A stretch of 64,000 nt of DNA from Propionivibrio dicarboxylicus (lineage in GTDB: Bacteria; Pseudomonadota; Gammaproteobacteria; Burkholderiales; Rhodocyclaceae), in NCBI GenBank assembly GCA_945902805.1, contig CAMDMZ010000015.1, forward strand, positions 1 through 64,000. Direction: 5' to 3'. A program made the translations under genes and the position numbers. This document shows positions 62,385-64,000 of the stretch, piece after piece. How positions within the stretch are numbered: position 1 is the first letter of the stretch; each line of letters begins with the position of its first letter. A model generated the notes under the pieces. It did no database searches and had not been told where the DNA came from. It saw nothing but the letters and a program-made list of their open reading frames with translations.

Positions 62385-64000
62385 TCAGAACTCAAGTTTG
62401 AGCGTTGCAAACGCGCGACGATCGAGGGTGATATTTCGCTGATACTCGATGTGGCCGCCGTTCGCGGCAAGCACATTGATCGCAATTTCGCCTTTCTGTG
62501 CTCCCCAGCGGAACGACTTGGCCAGCCGGATATCGGTCTGCTGGTAGGCGGGGATCATGTCGGCCGGTCGCACCCAGAAGTATTGACCGTAATCTGTATG
62601 GATCACACTCAGGTCGAGATCCCATGGCAGACGCTGAAACCATGCCAGTGTGGCGAAGTGCGACGGAACGCGCTGCGGATAGAATCGATCGCTACCGGGA
62701 TCGGATTTGATCCTGAGCGCGGTGTAGTTGAACAAAAGGCTGGTGTCTTTGGAGGGTTGCCAGCGGAATTGCGACTCCCAACCATGCTGGGTGTTGGGGT
62801 CCTTATTGGCAATATCCGTGCCGCTGAAACGTAGCACGCTGCGCACCTTCTCCTCGAAACCACGAAAATCAACGGTCAGTCCAAGATTGCGGAATTCGCC
62901 GATATAGCCGATTTCCGTCGTGTCGACTCGTTCCGGATAGGCTCCGCCAGTCGCCCGGATCGGCCCATAGACCGCGCGCGACTCGAACTGATTGGGTACC
63001 TTGAATGCGGAAGTAGTGGCAATCCGAACGGTCTGACCGGGAATTACCTTGAAGTTCGCCGAAAGCCGTGGTGCGGTGAATGAGCCGACGATGCTGTGGT
63101 GTTCCCAAAGCGCGCCAGCGTTGAACAACCAACGATCGCTGGCACGCCACTCGGCATTGCCGAAGAGCCGCCACAGACGATTGGCCTGGTCCGGGCTGGG
63201 GCCAAACAGATCAGCCGAGTGAATCTCCTCGCCGCGATACTCGCCGCCCCAAATCATCCGCCAGTCGGTGCCGGGGACAAACACATGTTGCAGATCAAGG
63301 CCGGATCGACGCACCACGCCATCGGCCTTGAATAGCGGATAGAAATTGATGTACTGCTCCTGATCGGTGAATCCACCAGCGCGCAGCTCGCTGCCCGAAT
63401 CCAAGCTTCGGGTCCAGTTCAAGCGTGCGTAGGCGCTGCGCCATCGTTCATCCCTGGCCGGTGATTCCACACCCCATTCGAGACCCGAGTAGCCGCTGAC
63501 CAGCGAAATCTCGTCGCGCGCCCCCGGTCGCAGATCGGCACGAAAATTGAAGGTGCTCAGGTCCTTGTCGTCATAGGTCGAGCGAAAGCCGGAATCGCGG
63601 CGGCTGGAGGTGGAAATGCGAAACGCCGCCTTGTCATCGCCCCAGCCATAACGCAGCACCCGATCGGCGATGCCACCACTGCCGCCTGCCAGCGAAATCG
63701 CCGTACCGGTGGTATCGGCCGCATGGCGGGTGGTGATGTTGATCGCCCCAAGCACGGCGTTGGCGCCTTGCGAAGCGGCGTTGGAGCCACGCACAACTTC
63801 GATACGCTCAATTTCGTCGATATTGAGGCCGAGTAAACCGTAGGTCGGGCTACCCAGAAGCAGTCCCGAATACACCGAGCGACCGTCGATGAAAACCTGC
63901 AAATGGCGGCTGAAGGAATCGTAGCCGCCGTGATAGTTGGCAAACGGCCGCGCGCCCCCCTCGAAATAGGACACGAGGAAACCCGGTACCAGGCGCATCA
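62385..64000 (-). CDS. TonB-dependent outer-membrane receptor, N-terminus off window
   Basis: The visible 537-plus residues start inside the plug domain (IDEIERIEVVRGSNAASQGANAVLGAINI is the plug's conserved end, split here) and contain the whole beta barrel, ending in KLEF with a terminal aromatic Phe as barrels require. It imports siderophores, cobalamin or similar ligands by TonB energy. Barrel features (ENLGLTVDFRGFEEKV-like strands, YPERVDTTEIGYIGEFRN) fit FepA/BtuB-type proteins. The ligand cannot be told; the signal peptide is beyond the window. Confidence 0.9.
   Translation of the reverse strand, partial: MRLVPGFLVSYFEGGARPFANYHGGYDSFSRHLQVFIDGRSVYSGLLLGSPTYGLLGLNIDEIERIEVVRGSNAASQGANAVLGAINITTRHAADTTGTAISLAGGSGGIADRVLRYGWGDDKAAFRISTSSRRDSGFRSTYDDKDLSTFNFRADLRPGARDEISLVSGYSGLEWGVESPARDERWRSAYARLNWTRSLDSGSELRAGGFTDQEQYINFYPLFKADGVVRRSGLDLQHVFVPGTDWRMIWGGEYRGEEIHSADLFGPSPDQANRLWRLFGNAEWRASDRWLFNAGALWEHHSIVGSFTAPRLSANFKVIPGQTVRIATTSAFKVPNQFESRAVYGPIRATGGAYPERVDTTEIGYIGEFRNLGLTVDFRGFEEKVRSVLRFSGTDIANKDPNTQHGWESQFRWQPSKDTSLLFNYTALRIKSDPGSDRFYPQRVPSHFATLAWFQRLPWDLDLSVIHTDYGQYFWVRPADMIPAYQQTDIRLAKSFRWGAQKGEIAINVLAANGGHIEYQRNITLDRRAFATLKLEF

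Overview
The window reads as one chromosomal segment of a Gram-negative bacterium, most likely a betaproteobacterium. The evidence is a housekeeping block ordered aroQ-accB-accC-prmA-DUF3426 zinc ribbon-PfkB kinase, a divergent mpl, a complete Gsp-type secretion operon, Wzm/Wzt export genes, and a TonB receptor cut by the right edge. No rRNA, tRNA or CRISPR array was seen. I give no species name.

Layout. (1) 1-1300 is a scarred accessory patch: the tail of an ISKra4-like transposase, a TumE/TumA-type toxin-antitoxin pair, and two broken DUF559 endonuclease 3' ends either side of it. (2) 1303-35010 is a very large surface-glycan cluster. It holds adenylylsulfate kinase, several GT4 and GT2 glycosyltransferases, a TMTC-like membrane/TPR protein, a double FkbM methyltransferase, an OGT-type O-GlcNAc transferase with an N-terminal SEC-C motif, a HAD-family (COG5610-like) protein, a tandem-duplicated methyltransferase, two separate GtrA/GtrB/large-membrane-protein sets, a DegT aminotransferase with a WxcM-type acetyltransferase/ketoisomerase fusion, and the ABC exporter Wzm/Wzt. 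(3) 35048-38358 carries a parvulin-type prolyl isomerase, an abundant-type secreted surface protein (S-layer candidate) and a small lipoprotein. (4) 38539-49383 is a type II secretion operon in the order gspE-F-G-H-I-J-K-L-M-(C/N-like)-D. (5) 49582-52572 encodes a WecA/WbpL-like initiating sugar-phosphate transferase and a WbpM/FlaA1-like dehydratase. (6) 52606-64000 is mostly housekeeping: apaH, a minus-strand operon from a conserved hypothetical through tlpA-like, aroQ, accB, accC, prmA, a zinc ribbon, a PfkB kinase and a glycine-zipper lipoprotein, then mpl, a small membrane protein and the TonB receptor.

How the parts may work together (inference). WecA/WbpM-type enzymes start a lipid-linked glycan, the GT2/GT4 enzymes extend it, Wzm/Wzt exports it, and the two Gtr-like sets could add side sugars in the periplasm, one of them a 3-acetamido-3,6-dideoxyhexose made by the DegT and WxcM-fusion proteins. 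Two TPR-bearing putative O-glycosyltransferases in the same cluster raise the possibility of protein glycosylation. The abundant surface protein, its foldase and the type II secretion operon lie directly beside the exporter, so a secreted, possibly glycosylated S-layer is the most interesting hypothesis here. No experimental support can be seen from sequence alone.
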